NCBI RefSeq assembly: GCF_002355155.1
Contig: NZ_AP017369.1
Coordinates: forward strand, 3,472,001 to 3,536,000
Source of the DNA: Corynebacterium suranareeae
GTDB lineage: Bacteria > Actinomycetota > Actinomycetes > Mycobacteriales > Mycobacteriaceae
Direction: 5' to 3'
DNA length: 64,000 nt
The notes beneath the pieces are model-generated. The model was not told where the DNA came from, ran no database searches, and worked only from the letters and a program-made list of their open reading frames with translations. The position numbers were made by a program, and so were the translations under genes. Positions 18,375 to 27,462 of the stretch are shown here, one piece after another. Within the stretch, counting starts at the first letter, position 1; the number at the start of each line of letters is the position of its first letter.

Positions 18375-19736
18375 TTAGCCAGCAAGTGTTGCTTTAGTGC
18401 GGCCAAGCAAAAGAGTCAGTGCAGCAACACCTGCGATCATCAAAGGGATAGCGAAGTAGAGAAATACCTTTTCTGGTTCTGCACCTGCGGCGAGGATGTA
18501 TCCAACGATGATGGGTGCTGCCACAGAGACCAGGCGTCCGATACCGATCATCCAACCGATGCCGGTGGCGCGTGCCTTTGATGAGTAGATGGTTGGTGCG
18601 ACGGCGTAGAAACCTGCGATAGCTCCGGTGGTGAGCACTCCGAGGACGAAACCAACCATGATGGCAACGGGGATAATGCTGAAGACCATACCGAAGATGA
18701 TGTATGCGGCTGCTGCGGCAAACAAGGTGATAAAGAGCAGGTGGCGTCCGCTAAATCGGATCGCAAGTGCTGCGAATACGAAGCAGCCCAACACGCCACC
18801 GAGGTTTGCGCCGATACCCATTGTGGTTCCAAGCTGTGGGTCACCACTGACATTGGTCAAGATGGTGGGGATCCAGGTGTTAGCAAAGTAGTATGCAGCC
18901 ACAAGGAGTGCGTAGCCAAGCCACAATGCCATGGTCAGGCGAAGGGTTGGTGGGGAAAGAACTTCGCGGATGATGTTTTTAGTGCTTACGCGGTCTTCTT
19001 CAGTAATGGTGCGCTCTGGCAGTGCGTCTAGTGGCGCAACGTTCATCTTGCCCAGAATCTTGTTGACACGCTCAAGGGCACGGTTTGGTCGACGGCCCAG
19101 CAGGTAATCCAAAGATTCTGGTAGCAAAGCAAAAGCGCCGATGAGTGCAACAACAGCCAGGATGGTTCCAGCGATAAACATGGAATGCCATCCGAATTGT
19201 GGGATTAGTGGCCTGGCAATAAATCCTGCGACTGTAGCACCGATGGGGTAGCCGGCTGCGTAAATAGCAATCGCTGTGGTGCGTCGTTTATCAGAGGAGT
19301 ACTCCGCAACAAGAGCATTGAGGTTTGCCATCATTCCGCCGATGCCTAAACCGGTGACGATGCGCCAGACGATAAGCCACAGTGCTGTGGGTGCCGTCAA
19401 CGTTAGCGCCATACCCACAACGATGAGTGTGAGCATTGCCAAGGTAAGGGGGCGGCGACCAAAACGGTCGGCGAGGGGAGTAAGGAAGATGGAGCCGATG
19501 GCCATGCCAAAGAGGCTGCCGCTGAGCACATAACCCAAAATGTCTGGGCTGATTCCTAGTTGTTCCTGGATTTGTGGTGCTGCGAATGCCATGATGCCCA
19601 CTTCAAAACCGTCGAGGACCACCATCAGCAAGGCAATGGTGACGGTGACGATTTGGAACTTAGACATCTTATTGGAGCGGACTTCAGCAAGGATTTGCTC
19701 TGGCCCTCTAACCGATTGGTTGATTGTCGCGGTCAT
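18375..19736 (-). CDS. MFS transporter, aromatic/organic acid:H+ symporter type
   Basis: The 453-residue protein has 12 predicted membrane segments. DGFEVGIMAFAAP in segment 1, FLTPLADRFGRRPLTL in loop 2-3 and DYLLGRRPNRALERVN in the central loop match the aromatic acid:H+ symporter (PcaK/BenK) style. It probably imports an organic or aromatic acid. The start ATG at 19734-19736 follows GGGAGGTCACC; an ATG 21 bases further upstream lacks a site. It is the first gene of the operon with the CoA ligase and SDR, so its substrate is probably their precursor. Confidence 0.82.
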   Translation of the reverse strand: MTATINQSVRGPEQILAEVRSNKMSKFQIVTVTIALLMVVLDGFEVGIMAFAAPQIQEQLGISPDILGYVLSGSLFGMAIGSIFLTPLADRFGRRPLTLAMLTLIVVGMALTLTAPTALWLIVWRIVTGLGIGGMMANLNALVAEYSSDKRRTTAIAIYAAGYPIGATVAGFIARPLIPQFGWHSMFIAGTILAVVALIGAFALLPESLDYLLGRRPNRALERVNKILGKMNVAPLDALPERTITEEDRVSTKNIIREVLSPPTLRLTMALWLGYALLVAAYYFANTWIPTILTNVSGDPQLGTTMGIGANLGGVLGCFVFAALAIRFSGRHLLFITLFAAAAAYIIFGMVFSIIPVAIMVGFVLGVLTTGAIAGFYAVAPTIYSSKARATGIGWMIGIGRLVSVAAPIIVGYILAAGAEPEKVFLYFAIPLMIAGVAALTLLLGRTKATLAG

Positions 19737-19948
19737 GGTGACCTCCCGATCTTTCATCTATGAGTTGAACTGCACCTACTAAACAATGTGAGGAGCATCA
19801 TAAACAGACTGTGATCCGGATTGCATTGACTCAAGAAGAGGTTCCGTATGAAGGAATTCACGACGCAACCTTTAAACAGCAAAATCCGCCCATTTCCCCG
19901 TTCCCGCCCCAATACCCAGGCCTATCACCTGCGTAAACAAAATAATTT

Positions 19949-19981
19949 GGGGGCAGATTCCTTAATTAGGAATCTGCCCCC
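19949..19981 (-). terminator. Hairpin after the IclR regulator gene
   Basis: A perfect 14-base stem (GGGGGCAGATTCCT with its complement) with a 5-base loop lies 8 bases past the IclR stop. No T-run follows, only AT-rich sequence. It probably separates the amidohydrolase-IclR transcript from the MFS operon, whose promoter should be in 19740-19940. Confidence 0.6.
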
Positions 19982-19989
19982 ATTAGAGC

Positions 19990-20754
19990 TTAAGAGAAAA
20001 GAATTTCTTCAACTTGTGCTGTTGCTTTTCTCAAACCATCGACATACTCCGGTAACCGATTCTTGTCATAGCGTGAAACCGGGATCGCAAGAGTCATCGC
20101 CCCCACTGGCCGCGCATCACTGCCTAGAATCACCACACCAACGCCGACCACGCCCTGCTCAGTTTCCTCCATGCTCACCGCGTAGCCATCACGGCGAACT
20201 TGCGTCAGCATGCGTTTTAACATTTTCAACGAAGTCACTTTGCGGGTCGGCCATTCAATAAGACCTCGCCTGTAGATCTCTTCTACTTCCTGGTTGGATA
20301 ACCTGCCAAGAATCACCTTGCCACCGGAGGAAACGAAAGCGGGCATTTCATCACCAACCCGGCGCGACACCCTCAAGATGGCGTCTGATTCCACTCCATC
20401 GAGAAATCGAATATTTCCACCACTCAAGACCATGACTTGCACGGTTTCTCGAACTGAAGCATTGAGCTGTGTCATGGGATCCATTGCTGCAGCCCTTAAC
20501 ACGTCGTGGCTTATCTTGGGTTGCTGTGATCCCATGATGATGCCACCCAAGCGGTAGCGGCGTGAGAAGTCCTGGATGGCAAAACCTCGCCTGGCCAAGG
20601 TAGAAAGCAATCGATGAGCTGTTGATGCCGCAATATCTAGATACTCTGCTGCTTCTTTTACTGAAATGGAGTCATGGTCACGCAAATAGAGCAGCAGGCG
20701 AAGCGCGCGATCAACTGACTCGACAGGCGCAGCATCCGGGTTGGGGGAAGTCAT
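19990..20754 (-). CDS. IclR-family transcriptional regulator
   Basis: The 254-residue protein has a single IclR unit: winged helix SVKEAAEYLDIAASTAHRLLSTLARRGF (about residues 32-60) and an effector domain with VQVMVLSGGNIRFLDGVES, MPAFVSSGGKVIL and GVVGVGVVILG. Its ATG lies 2 bases after the amidohydrolase stop, so the two are co-translated. It is probably the pathway-specific regulator of cassette 1. Confidence 0.87.
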   Translation of the reverse strand: MTSPNPDAAPVESVDRALRLLLYLRDHDSISVKEAAEYLDIAASTAHRLLSTLARRGFAIQDFSRRYRLGGIIMGSQQPKISHDVLRAAAMDPMTQLNASVRETVQVMVLSGGNIRFLDGVESDAILRVSRRVGDEMPAFVSSGGKVILGRLSNQEVEEIYRRGLIEWPTRKVTSLKMLKRMLTQVRRDGYAVSMEETEQGVVGVGVVILGSDARPVGAMTLAIPVSRYDKNRLPEYVDGLRKATAQVEEILFS

Positions 20755-20756
20755 TG

Positions 20757-21641
20757 CTACTTCTTAACGCCTAGTGCACGCAAAGCGTTGTCTTTGAAAA
20801 TTTTCGGACGCACCTCATCTTTAATGGGCAGCTCTTCAAAATCTGCAAGCCACTTTTCAGGCGCAAGCAGTGGGTAGTCGGTTGCGAAAAGGACTTTGTC
20901 AGAAAGCATGTTGGACATGTAGCCAACGAGCGACTTGGGGAAATACTTTGGACGCCAGCCAGAGAGATCAATGAATACATTGGATTTGTGGATGGCAATG
21001 GAATTGGCTTCATCCTGCCACGGGACTGAAGGGTGTGCCATGATGATGCGCAGGTTGGGAAATTCGGCTGCGATATCGTCTAGCAGCAGCGGGTTGGAGT
21101 AACGCAGTTTAATGCCACCACCTCCGGCCATACCTGCGCCGATGCCATTTTGGCCGGTGTGGAAAAGTGCCGTGACACCCAGATCGGACAGTGTTTTCCA
21201 CAGTGGTCGGTACTGCGGGTCGGAAGGATCAAAACCTTGCAGCGATGGGTGGAACTTCATGCCCCACACGCCTAGATCTTCCACCTGCCGGATTGCCTCT
21301 TTAATCGCATCGTCACCGGTGCGGGGATCAACGCTTCCAAACGGAATCAGCACGTCATTGTGCTTTTGCGTGCCGGCAACTAGATCATCAATAGAGTTGG
21401 GAAGATGGCCCAGCTGGGTGCGCGCATCCACGGTAAACACCACGGCAGCCATGTTGAGCGAGCGGTATAAATCCGCGATTGTGTCAATCGACGGAACTCT
21501 TTCACCACCTTTAAAGTACGCTGCGGACGCATCCATGAATTCTTGTGGCATGGAATGATGCCCGCAGGTATCGGTTTCGTAGTGAACGTGAACGTCGATC
21601 GCCTTGATGGCGTCGAAATCTACAGCTGATTCATAACGCAT
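20757..21641 (-). CDS. Amidohydrolase-2 family hydrolase (possible beta-ketoacyl-CoA hydrolase)
   Basis: The 294-residue metal-dependent TIM-barrel hydrolase shows all expected metal-site motifs: IDVHVHYE (strand 1 HxH), MKFHPSLQG, LFHTGQNG (strand 5 His), IMAHPSVPW (strand 6 His) and FATDYPLL (strand 8 Asp). Family members are decarboxylases, hydratases and C-C hydrolases; related actinobacterial proteins are annotated as hydrolases of aryl beta-ketoacyl-CoA. Next to a beta-keto acid CoA ligase, a role in cleaving the resulting beta-ketoacyl-CoA is attractive but unproven. The ATG at 21639-21641 is preferred because the homologous sequence starts there; a longer frame reaches 21692. Confidence 0.78.
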   Translation of the reverse strand: MRYESAVDFDAIKAIDVHVHYETDTCGHHSMPQEFMDASAAYFKGGERVPSIDTIADLYRSLNMAAVVFTVDARTQLGHLPNSIDDLVAGTQKHNDVLIPFGSVDPRTGDDAIKEAIRQVEDLGVWGMKFHPSLQGFDPSDPQYRPLWKTLSDLGVTALFHTGQNGIGAGMAGGGGIKLRYSNPLLLDDIAAEFPNLRIIMAHPSVPWQDEANSIAIHKSNVFIDLSGWRPKYFPKSLVGYMSNMLSDKVLFATDYPLLAPEKWLADFEELPIKDEVRPKIFKDNALRALGVKK

Positions 21642-21738
21642 GGTGTGAATTCTTTCTGGAGGAATCAAAAGGTCACTGTTAGCGTAAATCAATGTCGTGG
21701 ATCACAAAGGAAATTGGGAGAGATTCCGGTAGGAGGAA

Positions 21739-21800
21739 TCGTCGATAAGCGCTTTTCGACGCCCCCAGCCACCTACTAGGCCCAGCCTGCAGCGGGCCTT
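21739..21800. terminator. Terminator/palindrome element T2 (between cassettes 1 and 2)
   Basis: GTCGATAAGC/GCTTTTCGAC forms an almost perfect palindrome and is followed by CCCAGCCACC and a GGCCC-GCGGGCC hairpin, the same order as in T1 and T3 but more diverged and without the A-run. It lies in the 297-base gap downstream of the RraA gene. No gene is seen in that gap. Confidence 0.75.
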
Positions 21801-21937
21801 TTACAAGCCTTTTTATTAAGGTTTGCACGCACTTTGCCTGGCGACCAAAAACGCTTATCTGCATCCAGGTTTTGGTCGTCCACGCCGGTTTTAGAAACTG
21901 CCCCCACCCAGATCTTTAAAGCTCAGCCCCGGTGCGG

Positions 21938-22426
21938 TTACTTTTGCACCTCAACCAACACACCATCGGAATCGGCGTAAATCATCGCGCCGGGATGGAT
22001 GTCCACGCCGCCGAAGTTGATGGTGATGTCCTCGCGCCCAGCGCCATCTTTCAGGCTTCGCTTCGGGTTGCTTCCTAAGGCTAGGCAGCCAAAGGGGAGG
22101 GCGGCTAGTTCATCGCGGTCGCGGATTGTGCCATTGATTATCGTTCCTGACCAGCCATTATCCAGCAGAATCTTGGCCATGTTTCCGCCGAGCAAGGTGC
22201 AGGCGAGAGATCCGTGGCCGTTGACAACCAGGACGCGGCCTTCGCCTTTTTGCTGCATGATGGTTTTGAGCAGCCCATTGTCTTCAAATAGATCAACGGT
22301 GTAGGCGGGTCCTGAGAAGAATTCGATGCCACCGAAATTGTGGAAGTCGATGGCCAAGGAATTGAAGGCATCTCCGTGAACATCGTAGAGGTCAGAGGTG
22401 CGTTGGAGGTTTTCGGTAGTGGTCAT
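21938..22426 (-). CDS. RraA-family protein, probable class II 4-hydroxy-2-oxo-acid aldolase
   Basis: The 162-residue RraA-fold protein has FFSGPAYTVDLFEDNGLLK, the conserved VLVVNGHGSLACTLLGGNMAKI, NGTIRDRDELAALPFGCLALG (the NGxxRD substrate/metal motif) and IHPGAMIYADSDGVLVE. Family members either bind RNase E or act as divalent-metal aldolases splitting 4-hydroxy-4-methyl- or 4-carboxy-4-hydroxy-2-oxo acids to pyruvate. The Arg-Asp motif is intact, so an aldolase is possible. The start lies 13 bases downstream of the aconitase stop, so it is in the same operon and probably a catabolic enzyme. The start follows GAAAGGCATATGCA. Confidence 0.78.
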   Translation of the reverse strand: MTTTENLQRTSDLYDVHGDAFNSLAIDFHNFGGIEFFSGPAYTVDLFEDNGLLKTIMQQKGEGRVLVVNGHGSLACTLLGGNMAKILLDNGWSGTIINGTIRDRDELAALPFGCLALGSNPKRSLKDGAGREDITINFGGVDIHPGAMIYADSDGVLVEVQK

Positions 22427-22439
22427 TGCATATGCCTTT

Positions 22440-25055
22440 CTAAAGGATTGAATCGAGAATTTTTGGAATTACGCCGCCGGAGCGAAGCAGATCGACGTCC
22501 ATGCCGGTTTCTACACCTGCTGTGGCAACGAAACTCCAGGTTGTATCTGGTTGTTCCACCGTTACGGTCACACCACCCCGGGGAACCAGAACATCTAGAT
22601 CGTTGTCAATGAGGATCCGGGTGGAGGCTTCGATGGTGCGCAGCTTTTGTTGGATTTCTGCAGGAACCACCAACGGCAAAATACCCATGCCAATGAGGTT
22701 GGAGCGGTGAATGCGTTCAAAGCTAGAGGCTAAGACTGCACGAACTCCCAAAAGTTGTTGCACTTTGGCAGCCCAGTCCCTGGATGATCCCATGCCATAG
22801 CGATCACCAGCGATGATGACAACAGCCTGGTTGTCTTTCTTGTACTGTTGCGCTGCATCGCAGATGGGCATCAGCTGACCCGTTGGGCCATGTGTTGTCA
22901 TGGCTGTTCCGGCATCGACAGCCAAATTGTTGACTAATGACTTGGCGTAGTAGGCGCCACGGACCATGACTTCCCAGTTGCCGCGTCGAGAAGCAAAAAC
23001 GTTGAGGTCATCGCGCTTCTCGCCACGCTCGACGAGGAAGTCAGCAATAAAGCTGTCTTGCGGGATCGCGCTGGCAGGGGAGATGTGGTCGGTGGTGACA
23101 TCATCGCCCAGCACCGCAAGCGGATAGGCTTCCAGCAATTTTTCCGGCGCGGCGTTTAACCGGGAAGCAAACGGTGGGGGACGCAAAATAGTGGAACCTT
23201 CATCCCACGGAAATAGCGGGCTGGTTGGGGCATCAATGCTTTGCCACAACCGGCTATTTGAAGCGTGCTGGAAATCGCGGTGGAAGTCTTCTGGATCAAT
23301 CGCCTGCTCAAGGACGTGATCCACCTCTTCAGGAGTAGGCCACAGATCAGCTAAAAATACCTCTTGACCTGTAGCATCAATGGCAATCGGCTCCGTGGAG
23401 ATATCTTTGTTGGCATCTCCTGCCAACGCGTATGCCACCACAAGGGGAGGGCTCATTAAAAACCCAAACTCTAAATCGGGGTGCACGCGTCCTGGGAAGT
23501 TTCGGTTTCCAGACAGCATGGCAACAGGGCGAGAGGAACCTTCACGTCGCACCTGTTCAATCACCTCTGGCAACGCACCGGAGTTACCAATGCACGTGGC
23601 ACAACCAAATCCGACGATATCGAAACCCACCGCAGAAAGATCTTCATCCAGGTGAGACCGCTTGAGATAAGACTGCGCAGCAGGGGATCCAGGCGCCAGG
23701 GAGGTTTTCACCCACGGTGCCGGTGTTAATCCGCGAAGGCGAGCTTTACGAGCAAGCAGGCCGGCGGTGATCAACAACCTTGGATCGGTGGTGTTGGTGC
23801 AACTTGTAATAGAAGCCAATGCAACTGGATACTCAGGCAGTGCCCATTCGGTGTCCGCATCACGATGGGGAGCAGGGCCTTCGTTGTTAAGAGCACTTGG
23901 GATCGAGCCCAAATCAATACGGTCCTGTGGGCGACGTGGACCTGCCACACTGGGGGTTAGTGATGAAAGATCAATGCTGATCGTGCGGCTAAACAGGGGA
24001 TTAGCTTCAGGGTTAAACCACAAGCCAGAAGCTTGAGCGTAGGTTTCTACTAACTCTTGCTGCTCCCCGCTACGCCCAGTGGATTTCAAATAGGTAAGAA
24101 CAGCGCTATCAATGGGGAAGTAGCCTGTCGTTGCACCATATTCTGGAGCCATATTGGCAATGACAGCACGATCACCAACACTTAAAGAGCTAACACCAGG
24201 CCCATAGAACTCTACGAACTCTCCCGTTACACCAATTTTGCGCAACTCTTGGGTAATCACTAAAGCAAGGTCAGTTGCCAACACGGCAGGTGGGAGAGTG
24301 CCATGTAAATACACTCCGACCACATCAGGGATCTTCAAGGTGGTGGGCATACCAAACATCACGGTCTCCGCCTCAAGTCCACCAACACCCCAACCTAAAA
24401 CACCCAGACCATTGATCATCGGAGTGTGGCTATCAGTACCCAGCATCATGTCAGGTGCAATAAGGTTCTTGCCGTCACGCTGTTCAGTAGTAACCACCGT
24501 GGCTAATTGCTCCAAGTTAATGGTGTGCATAATGCCGGTGCCCGGCGGGTTGATATGAATATTGTCCATGGACGCAGCCGCCCATTTAAGAAAACGATAA
24601 CGCTCACGGTTGCGGCGAATCTCATGCTGAATGTTTTCCCTCGCAGCATTCGGGGTGGCATAGGATTCCACTGCTAAAGAGTGATCGACTGATACCTCTA
24701 CAGGCAGCAAAGGATTAAGCAGCTCTGGGTCTTTTCCTTCTGCAGCAACAACATCACGCATGGCAGCCATATCCACCAACGCAGGAGTCGAGGTGGTGTC
24801 ATGCATGAGTAGCCGACCTGGCAGGTAATGGATTTCACGCTCACTAGTTTGAGTATCAATCCAAGAGCGTAATCCGTGTAGCATCTGCACGCGGTCTTCT
24901 TCCGCAGCGCATCGTGCAACGTTTTCTGCCAACAGACGCAGCACTACCGGCCAACGTTCAAAATCTGGACCAAGTGTGTCTGCAGCGTGAACATAAGAAT
25001 ATTCAGTTCCGCGGAAGTTTAAGGTGCGCGTTGGGGTTATCGGTGTTTTGTCCAT
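22440..25055 (-). CDS. Divergent aconitase-family hydratase
   Basis: The 871-residue protein has the AcnA/IRP1 domain order. The cluster cysteines are seen in ITSCTNTTDP and GCATCIGNSG. Other motifs are SYATPNAARENIQHEIRRN, LGTDSHTPMINGLGVLGWG, GDDVTTDHISPAS and GSSRDWAAKVQQLLG. Several positions differ from housekeeping aconitase: MHDTTSTPALVDMAAMRD in place of the usual LMQDFTG context, and STILRPPPF in place of STYIQNPPF. It is probably a specialised enzyme acting on a substituted tri- or dicarboxylate. The ATG at 25053-25055 follows AAGGACAAAACAGTC; the frame runs on upstream without homology-like sequence. It is the first gene of an operon with the RraA-type aldolase. Confidence 0.82.
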   Translation of the reverse strand: MDKTPITPTRTLNFRGTEYSYVHAADTLGPDFERWPVVLRLLAENVARCAAEEDRVQMLHGLRSWIDTQTSEREIHYLPGRLLMHDTTSTPALVDMAAMRDVVAAEGKDPELLNPLLPVEVSVDHSLAVESYATPNAARENIQHEIRRNRERYRFLKWAAASMDNIHINPPGTGIMHTINLEQLATVVTTEQRDGKNLIAPDMMLGTDSHTPMINGLGVLGWGVGGLEAETVMFGMPTTLKIPDVVGVYLHGTLPPAVLATDLALVITQELRKIGVTGEFVEFYGPGVSSLSVGDRAVIANMAPEYGATTGYFPIDSAVLTYLKSTGRSGEQQELVETYAQASGLWFNPEANPLFSRTISIDLSSLTPSVAGPRRPQDRIDLGSIPSALNNEGPAPHRDADTEWALPEYPVALASITSCTNTTDPRLLITAGLLARKARLRGLTPAPWVKTSLAPGSPAAQSYLKRSHLDEDLSAVGFDIVGFGCATCIGNSGALPEVIEQVRREGSSRPVAMLSGNRNFPGRVHPDLEFGFLMSPPLVVAYALAGDANKDISTEPIAIDATGQEVFLADLWPTPEEVDHVLEQAIDPEDFHRDFQHASNSRLWQSIDAPTSPLFPWDEGSTILRPPPFASRLNAAPEKLLEAYPLAVLGDDVTTDHISPASAIPQDSFIADFLVERGEKRDDLNVFASRRGNWEVMVRGAYYAKSLVNNLAVDAGTAMTTHGPTGQLMPICDAAQQYKKDNQAVVIIAGDRYGMGSSRDWAAKVQQLLGVRAVLASSFERIHRSNLIGMGILPLVVPAEIQQKLRTIEASTRILIDNDLDVLVPRGGVTVTVEQPDTTWSFVATAGVETGMDVDLLRSGGVIPKILDSIL

Positions 25056-25228
25056 GACTGTTTTGTCCTTGGCGGATGCTTTTAAGGTTGTGCGCTGATC
25101 TGAGTTAGAGATCAAGTGTGGGATGCCGTGTTGTTTAGGCCTTAACTGAGGTGTCATCGTGGGTGCCATTTCTGCGAGATTTCCAAAGTGATTGTCGGAG
25201 TCGTTTTACGCTCAAGCCAACCCCAATT

Positions 25229-25247
25229 TCATATCTTATAATCTATA
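25229..25247. promoter_or_regulatory. GntR-type motif, site 1 (aconitase/GntR divergent region)
   Basis: ATATCTTATAATCTATAG lies between the divergent aconitase and GntR genes. Its 13-base core TATCTTATAATCT recurs reversed in front of tctC and in similar form at 39452 and 39609. It overlaps a TATAAT -10-like element, as expected for a repressor site. Confidence 0.55.
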
Positions 25248-25411
25248 GCGTACACAAAGTGACTTACAGTACACAGTCTTTAACAGTGATAAAGTGCAAT
25301 AAGAACGTTGGGGATCCCAACAACTGCTTGAACATCTAGCCACTAGCCAAAAATTCACGTGGCAGATTTTTTAAGAGCTCGAACTACCCGCACTAGCAGA
25401 AGAAGAAACCC

Positions 25412-26098
25412 GTGACCAGATCTTTTCCTCAATCCCTGACAAAGAATGACTTTGCTTATGTGCAGTTGCGGGAATTAATTCTCACGGGCGCCCTTGAGCC
25501 CGGATCCCAACTCCAGCAAGGCCGTTTAGCCGAAGAAATGGGGGTAAGCACCACCCCCTTAAGAGAAGCTATTCGACGCCTTTCCTCCGAAGGTCTCATC
25601 ACTTTGGCCGCTCACCGCGACGCCCGCGTCACCAATGTGACTCAGCGAGAGGCCGAGGATCTCTTTACTGTGCGTAAGCAACTTGATCCACTAGCTTCAG
25701 AGCTCGCGGCCAAAGAGCGCACCGAAAAGGAACTCTCAGCAATTCAAGAAGCCGAACAAGACCTTCGACCATTAACAAATGATGGAAATGTTGAAGCATT
25801 GCTGGCTCACCGGGAGTTTCACCGCCGCATTTACCTGGCCTCCCACAATGACATTCTTATCGACATGCTCGAACGCCTCTGGGACAAAGCGGATCGCTAC
25901 CGCGTGATCGGTTTGCGTTTGCGTGGAGATTCCCCCGAAGAAACCGAACGCGTCGCCGCGGAACACCACGAATTAGTTGAAGCGATTTCCGCCCAGGATC
26001 CCGCTCGCGCCCGCAAGGCCATGGAGGATCACATCAACTCCAGCTTGGGCCGGCGCGCAATTGAGGTTTTTGAAAAAGCCAATACATCCACCACATAG
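25412..26098 (+). CDS. GntR-family regulator, FCD (FadR) subfamily
   Basis: The 228-residue protein has a GntR winged helix (about residues 15-75: LREEMGV-like RLAEEMGVSTTPLREAIRRLSSEGLI) and an all-helical FCD domain. The metal/effector residues show in DLFTVRKQLDPLASELA, HREFHRRIYLASHN and AAEHHELVEAI. It starts at a GTG, divergent from the aconitase operon and upstream of tctCBA, and most likely represses both until its acid effector appears. Confidence 0.87.
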   Translation: MTRSFPQSLTKNDFAYVQLRELILTGALEPGSQLQQGRLAEEMGVSTTPLREAIRRLSSEGLITLAAHRDARVTNVTQREAEDLFTVRKQLDPLASELAAKERTEKELSAIQEAEQDLRPLTNDGNVEALLAHREFHRRIYLASHNDILIDMLERLWDKADRYRVIGLRLRGDSPEETERVAAEHHELVEAISAQDPARARKAMEDHINSSLGRRAIEVFEKANTSTT

Positions 26099-26114
26099 GT
26101 TCCTTAAACCCCAC

Positions 26115-26150
26115 ACCCTGCACCCCCGTTTGAGGTTGCAGGGTTTTCTT
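26115..26150 (+). terminator. Terminator after the GntR gene
   Basis: ACCCTGCA pairs with TGCAGGGT and is followed by TTTTCTTCT, 17 bases past the stop. It isolates the regulator from tctCBA. Confidence 0.75.
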
Positions 26151-26263
26151 CTGCCTGGATTCAGGCAGAGGAAAACTGGCCCCTGCCTGCCATTTAACGC
26201 TCTTCAGCAACCTTAGCCATGTGAACCACGTGGCAAGAATATTCAAAATGTGATGACAAACAC

Positions 26264-26286
26264 AAAATACAGATTATAAGATACAA
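26264..26286. promoter_or_regulatory. GntR-type motif, site 2 (tctC promoter)
   Basis: AGATTATAAGATACAAG is the reverse complement of CTTGTATCTTATAATCT. It shares 13 bases with site 1 and about 16 with site 4 at 39606. It lies about 95 bases upstream of tctC. Confidence 0.55.
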
Positions 26287-26376
26287 GTTGTCACAGTATG
26301 GGGTTGCAGAACAAGCAAACCCCCCGACACCTTCCCTCATAAACAGCACCACTGAAATCAAGACAGGACTACCAAC

Positions 26377-27414
26377 ATGCCCGATAGCCCTAGCCCTGGA
26401 AATCCCAGAAACCCAGAAAAACCTCCGCGCACTCCCCTTAAAACAGCAATTTCCGCAATAGCTGCACTAGTTGGCATTGGTTTAGTCATTGCCGGTGTTG
26501 CAGACGCTTCACAATCCACATCTGGTGCCAATGCTCGTTCAAGCCTCACACTGATTGCGCCCGCAGGAGCAGGTGGCGGCTGGGATGGCGCTGCACGTGA
26601 ATCGCAACAAACACTTCGCTCCGAGGGCATCGTCAACAACCCTCAGGTTGTCAATATCCCCGGCGCGGGCGGCACCATTGGGCTAAGCCAGTTGTCCTCT
26701 ATGTCAGGTGAATCTACAACCGTCATGGTCATGGGTATCACGATGTTGGGTGCAATCAACATTAACGGTTCAGGCGTCAGCATTGATGATGTCACTCCGA
26801 TTGCACGTTTAACTGACGATTATGACGTCGTGGTGGTTGCTGCGGATTCACCGATCAATTCTGTTGATGATCTGGTTGCGGAATGGAAAAAAGATCCAAG
26901 CCATTTCCCTTTCGGCGGTGGTTCCTTGGGCAGTCTTGATCAGATGATCATTGCTCAGTTGGCGCAAGAAGCAGGGATTGAACCAAGCAGCACGAATTAC
27001 ATGGCGCATTCAGGTGGTGCAGAACTTGCTACTGCGTTGCTGTCCGGCACGATCAAAGCATCCGTGAGTGGGTTCGCTGATTTTAAAGATCAAATTGAAG
27101 CGGGTCGATTGAAGATAATTGGTGTTTCAGCCGAACAACCCATTGCAGATATCAATGCTCCCACCCTCATCGAGCAGGGTTATGACGTATCGCTGACAAA
27201 CTGGCGTGGCATTGTCGCACCTCCTGGCATCACCGATGAGGAACGTATGGAGTTGGAAGAGATTTTCCGCGAGATGATTGCAACAGATACGTGGCGTTCC
27301 ACTCTAGAACGCAATCAGTGGACAGATACCTCACTCATTGGTGATGACTTTGCCCAAAACCTCCAGCAGGAAACCGAAACTGTAGACAACATTTGGTCCA
27401 ACCTTGGCTATTAA
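26377..27414 (+). CDS. tctC: Tripartite tricarboxylate transporter, substrate-binding protein
   Basis: The 345-residue exported protein starts with a Pro-rich cytoplasmic stretch and a membrane segment/signal (ISAIAALVGIGLVIAGVADA), then the binding-protein core: LIAPAGAGGGWDGAAR, VVNIPGAGGTIGLSQL, FPFGGGSLGSLDQMI and NWRGIVAPPGITDEER. The Gly-rich loops bind carboxylates in this family. It is the first gene of tctCBA and delivers citrate-like acids to TctBA. Confidence 0.9.
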   Translation: MPDSPSPGNPRNPEKPPRTPLKTAISAIAALVGIGLVIAGVADASQSTSGANARSSLTLIAPAGAGGGWDGAARESQQTLRSEGIVNNPQVVNIPGAGGTIGLSQLSSMSGESTTVMVMGITMLGAININGSGVSIDDVTPIARLTDDYDVVVVAADSPINSVDDLVAEWKKDPSHFPFGGGSLGSLDQMIIAQLAQEAGIEPSSTNYMAHSGGAELATALLSGTIKASVSGFADFKDQIEAGRLKIIGVSAEQPIADINAPTLIEQGYDVSLTNWRGIVAPPGITDEERMELEEIFREMIATDTWRSTLERNQWTDTSLIGDDFAQNLQQETETVDNIWSNLGY

Positions 27415-27462
27415 CCTCCAGATCACCCTTCAGATCACCCCATTAACTGAAAAAGAAACACC

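Noticed and set aside
19810..21706. TGTGATCC shared by the MFS and amidohydrolase upstream regions as an IclR operator
   Set aside because: Only 8 bases match, with a second block CATTGA at different spacing; too short to separate from chance.
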